Of a stretch of DNA of 11,245 nt, positions 1 to 5,494 are shown in pieces. The DNA lies in contig CAYFQK010000091.1 of assembly GCA_964345255.1 (NCBI GenBank), positions 1 to 11,245 of the forward strand, read 5' to 3'. The position numbers and the translations under genes were made by a program. This DNA is from JAIPAH01 sp964345255. Lineage in GTDB: Bacteria; Bacteroidota; Bacteroidia; Bacteroidales; JAIPAH01. Positions within the stretch are counted from its first letter, which is position 1. Every line of letters starts with the position of its first letter. Below the pieces are notes generated by a model, which did not search any database, had not been told where the DNA came from, and saw only the letters and a list, made by a program, of their open reading frames with translations.

Positions 1-2
1 AT

Positions 3-74
3 TCATTTACCATATTTCTAATGATTATGGCGATTACCGGTTATTTTTTATCAACAGGCAACGACAAAAGCTAA
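3..74 (+). CDS. Possible C-terminal end of an upstream membrane protein (partial)
   Basis: This frame is open from the window edge and ends at TAA 72-74. Its 23 codons begin with a hydrophobic stretch (FTIFLMIMAITGYF) followed by a short polar tail ending in NDKS, which looks like a last transmembrane helix and a short cytoplasmic or periplasmic tail. The neighbouring frame starting at base 2 is also open, to TAG 95-97, so the reading frame is not certain. No family can be named from so little. The call rests only on the helix-like composition and on the fact that the pgk promoter begins just after it. Confidence 0.3.
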   Translation, partial: SFTIFLMIMAITGYFLSTGNDKS

Positions 75-103
75 TCTTAACGAAAACGTTTCCATAGTTT
101 ATA

Positions 104-134
104 TTTCAATAACCCTCATAAATGATTAATTTTG
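104..134 (+). promoter_or_regulatory. Bacteroidota-type promoter for pgk
   Basis: TAATTTTG at 127-134 matches the Bacteroidota -7 consensus TAnnTTTG exactly. TTTC at 104-107, separated from it by 19 bases, is one mismatch from the -33 TTTG element at the expected spacing. The predicted transcription start is near 138-140, giving a leader of about 40 bases before the pgk ATG. The match is by eye; no transcript data are available. Confidence 0.5.
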
Positions 135-178
135 TGATAATTCATTCGCATCAATACAATTAAAAACGAAAAGCGACT

Positions 179-1369
179 ATGAAAACAATAGATGATTTTA
201 ATCTACAAGGAAAAAGAGCCCTCATAAGGGTAGACTTCAACGTTCCTCTTAATGACAGCCAGGAAATTACCGATGATTCGCGTATTAAAGCTGCCGTAGA
301 CACAATTAAAGCGGTCATCAAGCAGGGCGGAAGCGCGGTGCTGATGTCGCATCTGGGTCGGCCGAAAGGTAAGCCTGAAGACAAGTTTTCTCTTAAGCAT
401 GTGGTTAAAAGGCTCTCAGAACTTCTGGGCCAGGAAGTCAAATTTGCTGATGACTGCATAGGTGATAAAGCTTTTGAGATGTCGTCAAATCTTAAGCCGG
501 GCGAAATTCTATTGCTTGAAAACCTGCGCTTTTACGATGAAGAGACAAAAGGGGACGAGGCATTTTCCAAAAAACTGGCAAAGCACGGAGATGTTTACAT
601 CAATGATGCATTCGGAACAGCACACCGTGCTCACGCATCAACGACTATCGTGGCTAAGTTCATGAAGGAAAAAATGTTTGGTTATATCATGCGAAATGAG
701 CTGGCCAGCCTTGAAAAAGTTTTGAATAACCCTAAGCGGCCCTTTACCGCAGTCTTAGGCGGTGCAAAAGTATCAGGTAAAATCGAAGTCATTGATAACA
801 TCCTTGAAAAAGCTGATAACATAATTATTGGCGGAGGAATGATGTTCACATTCATAAAAGCCCTTGGGGGGAAAATTGGTGATTCTATGGTAGAGGATGA
901 TTTGATGGAAACAGCCAAGAAAGCCATTGATAAGGCTAAAAGCAAGAGCATCAGGCTGCAGCTCCCGGTTGATACCATTATTGCGGATAAATTTGCCAAT
1001 GATGCCAATACTAAAAGCAGCCCTGTAGACAATATTCCCGAGGGATGGATGGGACTGGACATTGGTGATGAAAGCATTAAAAAATTCGATAATATTTTAA
1101 TGGAGTCCAAAACCATTCTCTGGAATGGTCCGATGGGCGTTTTTGAAATGCCTAATTTTGAAAAAGGAACCGTTGCTATGGCTGAAAGTATTGCCAAAGC
1201 TACCCGAAAAGGAGCCTTCTCTCTAGTGGGAGGTGGAGATTCAGTTGCTGCCGTAAACAAATACAATTTCGACGACCAGGTAAGTCGTGTCTCTACCGGC
1301 GGCGGAGCTATGCTGGAGTACGTTGAAGGTAAAAAACTACCCGGGATTGAAGCAATCGAAAACGAATAA
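179..1369 (+). CDS. pgk: Phosphoglycerate kinase
   Basis: This cytoplasmic glycolytic enzyme transfers phosphate between 1,3-bisphosphoglycerate and ADP, giving 3-phosphoglycerate and ATP. The 396-residue length is normal for bacterial PGK. N-terminal substrate-domain motifs are RVDFNVPLN (17-25), DDSRI (32-36), SHLGRPKG (57-64), ENLRF (114-118) and DAFGTAHRAHAS (143-154). The nucleotide domain shows GGAKVSGK (194-201), WNGPMGVFE (315-323), GGGDSVAA (351-358) and STGGGAMLE (372-380). The ATG at 179 gives the canonical N-terminus and there is no better upstream start. No clear Shine-Dalgarno precedes it, only AAAAACGAAAAGCGAC. It appears to be transcribed alone, between its own promoter (104-134) and the hairpin at 1393-1423. 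It is intact, with all conserved blocks present. Confidence 0.98.
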   Translation: MKTIDDFNLQGKRALIRVDFNVPLNDSQEITDDSRIKAAVDTIKAVIKQGGSAVLMSHLGRPKGKPEDKFSLKHVVKRLSELLGQEVKFADDCIGDKAFEMSSNLKPGEILLLENLRFYDEETKGDEAFSKKLAKHGDVYINDAFGTAHRAHASTTIVAKFMKEKMFGYIMRNELASLEKVLNNPKRPFTAVLGGAKVSGKIEVIDNILEKADNIIIGGGMMFTFIKALGGKIGDSMVEDDLMETAKKAIDKAKSKSIRLQLPVDTIIADKFANDANTKSSPVDNIPEGWMGLDIGDESIKKFDNILMESKTILWNGPMGVFEMPNFEKGTVAMAESIAKATRKGAFSLVGGGDSVAAVNKYNFDDQVSRVSTGGGAMLEYVEGKKLPGIEAIENE

Positions 1370-1392
1370 TAAAAAATCATTGATCCAAAAAT

Positions 1393-1430
1393 AAAGGCGT
1401 ATCGGTTAATCCGGTACGCCTTTTTCTTTC
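1393..1430. terminator. Bidirectional intrinsic terminator between pgk and the cvpA operon
   Basis: The left arm 1393-1405 (AAAGGCGTATCGG) pairs with the right arm 1411-1423 (CCGGTACGCCTTT) around the loop TTAAT, with a single G-T wobble. A T-rich run (TTTTTCTTTC) follows on the + strand. On the - strand the hairpin is followed by TTTATTTTT. It therefore suits termination of both pgk and the convergent CvpA-family gene, whose stop codon is at 1449-1451. Confidence 0.85.
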
Positions 1431-1448
1431 TCTTGAAGTGACTTAATT

Positions 1449-1988
1449 TCACACTACCAAATCGTCTGATGGCGTTTGTTGATTTTTATCAAAAGGATCT
1501 TCCAGTTCATCAAAATTGATCATTGGCAAAATAGTGGGAACCAATGATTCTACAGGTCCATAAAGAATTGAGTTATTCTTTTTTTCAGGGCTTATTATCG
1601 TTTCATTCCTATCAAAACTGTTTATCACCAAAAATATAACACTGATGATAAAGGCTGCTTTTATAATCCCAAAAATGCCTCCTGCCAGTTTATCCAGAAA
1701 ACCAAGAGCAATAAGATTGACAAATTTTTCTAACAACCGGCCGATAAATACCACAGCGATGACCACCACGACAAAAGTTACTGCAAACGACAAAATGGTC
1801 ATATACTGCTGCTCCAGGGTAAAATAGTCATTCAGTAATCCGGCAGTGAAAGAAGAAAAATTAAGCGCTGCATAAATCCCCAGCAGCAGTGCAATAAGCG
1901 TTGTTACCTCAATGACAAATCCCTTGGTAAATCCCCTGTAAGCCATCCACAAAACCGGAATACCAATAATAATATCGAGAATATTCAT
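1449..1988 (-). CDS. CvpA-family inner-membrane protein
   Basis: The 179-residue protein has four predicted membrane segments at about residues 3-17, 24-43, 63-84 and 101-123, followed by a polar, acidic C-terminal tail from about 125 that ends SDDLVV. The N-terminal D5-to-RGF-KGF pattern (residues 5-24) and the LDKLAGGIFGIIKA block (98-111) are typical of the CvpA family. In Escherichia coli CvpA was first linked to colicin V production and later to envelope stress tolerance; its biochemical activity is not settled. It is the last gene of the mlaE-mlaF-cvpA operon, starting 6 bases after the mlaF stop, so translational coupling is likely. The co-transcription with Mla components suggests an envelope role, but that is inference. 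The acidic tail is not part of the membrane core. Confidence 0.85.
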   Translation of the reverse strand: MNILDIIIGIPVLWMAYRGFTKGFVIEVTTLIALLLGIYAALNFSSFTAGLLNDYFTLEQQYMTILSFAVTFVVVVIAVVFIGRLLEKFVNLIALGFLDKLAGGIFGIIKAAFIISVIFLVINSFDRNETIISPEKKNNSILYGPVESLVPTILPMINFDELEDPFDKNQQTPSDDLVV

Positions 1989-1994
1989 GTTGTA

Positions 1995-2747
1995 TTACTT
2001 GATTTCTTTCAATCTTTTAATGGCTTCATTAGTGTATATAAACTCATTCAACACCTCATTGTCTGTATCCAGAATTTCTTCCTTGTTCCCGGTCCACCAT
2101 AATAAGCCTTTGTTAATAAACGCAATGTTATACCCTATTTCCATAACCGAATTCATATCATGCGTATTAATGATGGTGGTCATATTAAACTCTACTGTCA
2201 AATCATAAATAAGTTGATCTATCCGCTTGGAATTTATCGGATCAAGTCCGGAGTTCGGCTCATCACAGAACAAATACTTAGGATTCAGGGAAATAGCTCT
2301 TGCAATGGCTACTCTTTTTACCATTCCTCCGCTAAGTTCTCCGGGCATTTTATTATTCACTCCAGCCAGACCGACTTTTTCAAGGCAAAAGTTAACCCGT
2401 TCGAGTTTTTCCTCATAGTTGCTATCCCAATAAAGCTCAAGGGGGAACATCACATTCTGCTCCACATTTAACGAGTCAAACAAGGCTCCGCCCTGGAAAA
2501 GCATACCCACCTTTTTTCTTAGGTTTTTTCGTTCTTTCCAGTTCATCTTCGTAAAATTGGCGTCATTGAAATACACCGCCCCATCGTTAACTTCGTGCAA
2601 TCCTATCAGACATTTCATCAAAACGGTTTTGCCTGAACCGCTTTGCCCGATAATAAGGTTAGTCGTCCCCTGTTTAAAAGTTGCCGATATGTCTTTTATT
2701 ACTGCAGTTCCGTCGAATTCTTTAGTGATCTTTCGCGCTTCTATCAT
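1995..2747 (-). CDS. mlaF: Mla-type phospholipid ABC transporter, ATP-binding subunit
   Basis: This is the cytoplasmic ATPase of an MlaFE-type lipid transporter, which moves phospholipid between the inner membrane and an MCE-domain periplasmic partner. All ABC motifs are visible in the 250 residues: Walker A GQSGSGKT (34-41), Q-loop LFQGGALFDSL (83-93), signature LSGGM (138-142), Walker B YLFCDEP with E163, D-loop NSGLDP (165-170) and the switch histidine H196. The pairing FQGGALFDSL plus SGGMVKRVAIARA is characteristic of MlaF/TTG2A rather than of importers or drug exporters. Its ATG overlaps the permease stop by 4 bases (ATGA), which implies coupled translation. No MlaD, MlaC or MlaB gene is next to it, so the MCE partner must be encoded elsewhere. 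Confidence 0.93.
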   Translation of the reverse strand: MIEARKITKEFDGTAVIKDISATFKQGTTNLIIGQSGSGKTVLMKCLIGLHEVNDGAVYFNDANFTKMNWKERKNLRKKVGMLFQGGALFDSLNVEQNVMFPLELYWDSNYEEKLERVNFCLEKVGLAGVNNKMPGELSGGMVKRVAIARAISLNPKYLFCDEPNSGLDPINSKRIDQLIYDLTVEFNMTTIINTHDMNSVMEIGYNIAFINKGLLWWTGNKEEILDTDNEVLNEFIYTNEAIKRLKEIK

Positions 2748-3484
2748 ACCAGTAATAAATTTGTTAAAAGTAAATTGAATAAAATAATGAGAATGCTGCT
2801 GTACACCACCGCTTTCGTACTGGCTTTCCCAACATCGAGGGCTCCTCCTTTGATGATATACCCCTGGAACCCGGATACAGAAGTAATTATAATGGCAAAA
2901 ACCACGGTTTTAATTAAAGCATAAACAATTTCATAGGGCACAAACCACATTTGAATTCCACTCAGAAACTCATTCGGTGCAACGATGTCGGCAATGTGCG
3001 TTGCTCCCCATCCACCAACAATACTAAGAAACATACTTACAATTATCAGCAGAGGGTTAACAATCATGGCCGCTAATACTTTTGGGCCGATGAGGTAATT
3101 TGCGGAATTCACTCCCATAATCTCAAGGGCATCAATTTGTTCGGTGACTCTCATCGTACCCACTTCCGAGGCTATTCCTGAACCTACTTTACCTGCCAGT
3201 ATCAAGCTTACAATAGTTGGAGAAAACTCAAGAATTGTTGACTCCCTAACGGCAAAACCTATAAGATACCCCGGATATAGCGGATTATCCGTTTGCGCGG
3301 CGGTTTGTATAGCTAATACTGCGCCCATAAAAATAGAGATGATAAAGACAATGCCAAATGAATTCAGCCCGATATTGTCCATCTCGATGAAAACCTGCTT
3401 GCGAAACATCTTTATCTTGTCAGGCTTTCTAATCACCTCGCCCATCAATAGAACATATTCTCCCAGGTGTGTAATAATTTTCAT
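2744..3484 (-). CDS. mlaE: Mla-type phospholipid ABC transporter, permease subunit (MlaE family)
   Basis: The 246-residue inner-membrane permease partners the adjacent ATPase. MlaE-family hallmarks are LAGKVGSGIASEVGTM (96-111), EQIDALEIMG (115-124, contacting the ATPase in this family) and GGALDVGKAST (213-223) near the C-terminus. Hydrophobic segments lie at about 42-62, 84-97, 135-158, 187-205 and 226-246. An amphipathic N-terminal stretch (residues 5-35) resembles the interfacial helix of MlaE. It is the first gene of the leftward operon. Its ATG (3482-3484) gives a family-standard N-terminus, and the short region upstream is shared with the divergent lipoprotein gene. The protein is complete and no key block is missing. 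Which MCE protein it works with cannot be told from this window. Confidence 0.93.
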   Translation of the reverse strand: MKIITHLGEYVLLMGEVIRKPDKIKMFRKQVFIEMDNIGLNSFGIVFIISIFMGAVLAIQTAAQTDNPLYPGYLIGFAVRESTILEFSPTIVSLILAGKVGSGIASEVGTMRVTEQIDALEIMGVNSANYLIGPKVLAAMIVNPLLIIVSMFLSIVGGWGATHIADIVAPNEFLSGIQMWFVPYEIVYALIKTVVFAIIITSVSGFQGYIIKGGALDVGKASTKAVVYSSILIILFNLLLTNLLLV

Positions 3485-3493
3485 CGAATAAAA

Positions 3494-3501
3494 TATTTTT
3501 G
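3494..3501 (+). promoter_or_regulatory. Candidate -7 box for the lipoprotein-sprT unit in a divergent intergenic region
   Basis: TATTTTTG matches TAnnTTTG exactly and predicts a start near 3505-3507, about 63 bases before the preferred lipoprotein ATG. I see no good -33 element. On the - strand, TATTTTAG (3502-3509) is one mismatch from the same consensus and could serve mlaE with a leader of roughly 13 bases, so the two opposing boxes would abut. The whole gap is very AT-rich, which makes chance matches likely. Confidence 0.35.
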
Positions 3502-3568
3502 CTAAAATAACGATATTATAATGAAAATTCTATTTGTATATTTTAACTTTATAAAAAAAATAGCCGTG

Positions 3569-3739
3569 ATGAAAGGCGTAAGCAAACATAAATTTTTTGC
3601 CCTTATTTCCATTATTTTGTTTTTGATGACACTAAGTTCCTGCGGTCCGGGAAAAAAGCTAAAAGATTACGACTGTGGGTGTTGGTCTCATAATACTGAA
3701 GTTAAGTCACAGGCCCATGCAAAAAAACAAAAAAGCTGA
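3569..3739 (+). CDS. Small lipoprotein of unknown function
   Basis: From the ATG at 3569 this is a 56-residue protein with a standard lipoprotein signal: basic start (MKGVSKHK), hydrophobic core (FFALISIILFLMTL) and lipobox LSSC with the lipidated cysteine at residue 25. The mature part is only about 32 residues, basic, and carries a CxC pair (C36, C38) in DCGCWSHN before a lysine-rich tail. An in-frame ATG at 3521 would add 16 residues and give an abnormally long, partly hydrophobic leader, so the internal start is preferred. It overlaps the sprT-like gene by 23 bases in a different frame, suggesting co-transcription and coupled translation. I do not recognise the family. Location in the outer or inner membrane is inferred from the lipobox only. 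Confidence 0.7.
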   Translation: MKGVSKHKFFALISIILFLMTLSSCGPGKKLKDYDCGCWSHNTEVKSQAHAKKQKS

Positions 3740-4343
3740 TTTCAAAGCCATTCTCTCCAAGTACATCCCGTTAAGTGCTGTTGACCCTATCCTCCAGCTC
3801 ATACACCATCGCCAAATACAGCTAACAATCAAGCAGGGCAGGAAGACAAAGTTAGGCGACTACCGTCCTGGCAATAAGCAATCGCCTCATCGGATAAGCA
3901 TCAACAAGAATATAAACCAATATGCGTTTCTTATTACCCTGGTTCATGAAATCGCGCACCTGGAAGTATGGAAAAATTTCGGCAGGAGCGCGCGTCCGCA
4001 CGGGCAGGAATGGAGAGCGGCATTTCAAAAACAAATGGCCCCCTTTCTTCATTCGACGGTTTTCCCTGATGAGTTAAAGCCCTTAATTATCAAGCACCTA
4101 ACTAAAGGCTATGCGTCTACTTCCTCCGATATTGAGCTTACCCGTGCCCTGGCACATTATGACATAGAGCAGAAGACATTAATGGAAGATGTTCCTGAAA
4201 CCACTTTATTCTCCGTGGATGACGGACGCCTTTTCAGAAAAAAACATAAAATACGAACACGTTATGTGTGCTATTGCTTTAATGACCGAAAGACCTATTT
4301 ATTCAGCCCGACAGCGCGCGTGAATATTCAAACCAAAAAATAA
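3717..4343 (+). CDS. SprT-like zinc metalloprotease-domain protein
   Basis: The 208-residue protein has the SprT-like signature. HEIAH at 77-81 supplies two zinc-binding histidines and the catalytic glutamate. The third histidine is H95 in the PHGQEW block (94-99). The C-terminal part contains GRLFRKKHKIRTRYVCYCF and FSPTARV, a pattern seen in Bacteroidota members. SprT-like domains are related to the eukaryotic SPRTN/Wss1 DNA-protein crosslink proteases; the bacterial role is not established. Only one CxC pair (C185, C187) is present, so the zinc ribbon found in many SprT proteins is missing. The frame is open upstream to 3675, but ATG 3717 gives a normal start; the longer version would add residues encoded inside the lipoprotein gene. 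It has no signal peptide, so it is cytoplasmic. It lies just upstream of the guanylyltransferase gene. Confidence 0.88.
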   Translation: MQKNKKADFKAILSKYIPLSAVDPILQLIHHRQIQLTIKQGRKTKLGDYRPGNKQSPHRISINKNINQYAFLITLVHEIAHLEVWKNFGRSARPHGQEWRAAFQKQMAPFLHSTVFPDELKPLIIKHLTKGYASTSSDIELTRALAHYDIEQKTLMEDVPETTLFSVDDGRLFRKKHKIRTRYVCYCFNDRKTYLFSPTARVNIQTKK

Positions 4344-4344
4344 A

Positions 4345-4368
4345 TTGTTATTTTTGTTGCTATAACAA
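4345..4368 (+). promoter_or_regulatory. Candidate promoter and flanking inverted repeat for the guanylyltransferase gene
   Basis: TATTTTTG at 4349-4356, six bases after the sprT-like stop codon, matches the -7 consensus TAnnTTTG and predicts a start near 4360, leaving a leader of about 26 bases. The box lies within a perfect 7-base inverted repeat, TTGTTAT (4345-4351) and ATAACAA (4362-4368), which could be an operator or a weak hairpin. No convincing -33 element is seen. Confidence 0.4.
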
Positions 4369-4386
4369 CCAGAGAAAAACCAGCAT

Positions 4387-5478
4387 ATGATCACAAACAA
4401 CTATTGCATCATTATGGCCGGAGGAATCGGATCACGCTTTTGGCCTATGAGCCGTTCATCACATCCCAAACAATTCATAGATATCCTGGGCACCGGCGAA
4501 ACACTCATTCAGCAAACCGTAAGAAGATTCAAAAAGGTTTGTCCGCCTGAAAATATTTTTATTGTAACCAATGATCGATACCGCGAAATAATTAAAGAGC
4601 AGGTCCCCGAAGTTACAGATGACCAGATCCTTTGTGAACCTGCCCGGCGAAATACAGCTCCTGCCATAGCTTTTGCCACTTATAAAATAGCTTCGCGCAC
4701 GAAACAAGCAAACCTGGTCGTTGCGCCTTCCGATCATATTATCCTTAAAGAAGAAGAGTTTACACACGATATTAAAACAGCATTAGACGCTGTGGCTAAA
4801 AATAACTGGCTGATGACCTTAGGTATCAAACCCAGCCGCCCCGATACAGGCTATGGATATATACAATTCGATGAATCCCAACCATACCCGGAGGATTCGC
4901 GCATTCATAAAGTAAAAACTTTTACCGAAAAACCTGAGCTGGATTTAGCCAGGCAGTTTTTAGAGTCCGGCGATTTCCTCTGGAACTCCGGTATCTTTAT
5001 ATGGAATCTGGAAACCATACAAAAAGCTTTTAAAAAATATCTACCCGACTTGGATGCCTTATTTAAGCAGGGTTCCAACGATTTTTACACTGAGCGCGAA
5101 AAAGCCTTCATCAATGACACGTTTTCCAAGTGTAAAAGTATTTCTATCGACTATGGCGTCATGGAAAAAGCGGAAAATGTCTATGTGCTGGCTTCCGATT
5201 TCGGGTGGTCAGACCTCGGTACGTGGGGATCACTCTATGAGGCCAGAAACAAAGATGAAGAAGGTAACGCCATCATAGGAAAAAATGTAATGACTTATGA
5301 TACGGAAAACTGTATCATCAATATGCCTGATGAAAAGCTTGTTGTTTTGCAGGGATTGAAAGACTACGTAGTAGTGGAAAACGAAGAGGCGCTGCTGATT
5401 ATTCGCAAAGAAGACGAGCAACAAATCAGAAAAATCGTGAACGATATTAAAATTGAAAAAGGAGATAAACACGTCTAA
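4387..5478 (+). CDS. Mannose-1-phosphate guanylyltransferase
   Basis: This cytoplasmic enzyme makes GDP-mannose from mannose-1-phosphate and GTP, feeding mannose, fucose and related sugars into capsule, O-antigen or glycoprotein glycans. The nucleotidyltransferase signature AGGIGSRFWPMSR (11-23) with PKQF (27-30) is followed by SDHII (115-119), FTEKP (179-183), FLWNSGIFIW (197-206), SIDYGVMEKA (253-262) and GWSDLGTWGSLYE (273-285). At 363 residues it is the short, single-function form: it lacks the C-terminal cupin-type phosphomannose isomerase domain of the long ManC/AlgA proteins. The start matches the family N-terminus (NNYCIIMAGG). It has its own candidate promoter at 4349-4356 and is followed after 16 bases by the S46 peptidase gene, so the two may share a transcript. 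The specificity for mannose over other sugars is inferred from the close motif match. Confidence 0.95.
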   Translation: MITNNYCIIMAGGIGSRFWPMSRSSHPKQFIDILGTGETLIQQTVRRFKKVCPPENIFIVTNDRYREIIKEQVPEVTDDQILCEPARRNTAPAIAFATYKIASRTKQANLVVAPSDHIILKEEEFTHDIKTALDAVAKNNWLMTLGIKPSRPDTGYGYIQFDESQPYPEDSRIHKVKTFTEKPELDLARQFLESGDFLWNSGIFIWNLETIQKAFKKYLPDLDALFKQGSNDFYTEREKAFINDTFSKCKSISIDYGVMEKAENVYVLASDFGWSDLGTWGSLYEARNKDEEGNAIIGKNVMTYDTENCIINMPDEKLVVLQGLKDYVVVENEEALLIIRKEDEQQIRKIVNDIKIEKGDKHV

Positions 5479-5494
5479 CTAAAAATAATAATTT

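Noticed and set aside
84..91. AAACGTTT palindrome upstream of the pgk promoter, resembling an operator half-site
   Set aside because: It is a single 8-base AT-rich palindrome with no extended symmetry and no second copy at a regulated gene in the window. Too little to call an operator.
682..1452. Long open frame on the - strand inside pgk (256 codons)
   Set aside because: It is fully antisense to an intact pgk with all family motifs, its product has no recognisable motif and is serine/proline-rich low-quality sequence, and it runs through the terminator hairpin.
3521..3568. Upstream in-frame ATG extending the small lipoprotein by 16 residues
   Set aside because: It would give a leader of 40 residues with two hydrophobic parts, while ATG 3569 gives a standard lipoprotein signal ending in LSSC.
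3675..3716. Upstream in-frame start extending the SprT-like protein by 14 residues
   Set aside because: The extra residues come from the lipoprotein coding region and look unlike a protein N-terminus; ATG 3717 is a normal start.
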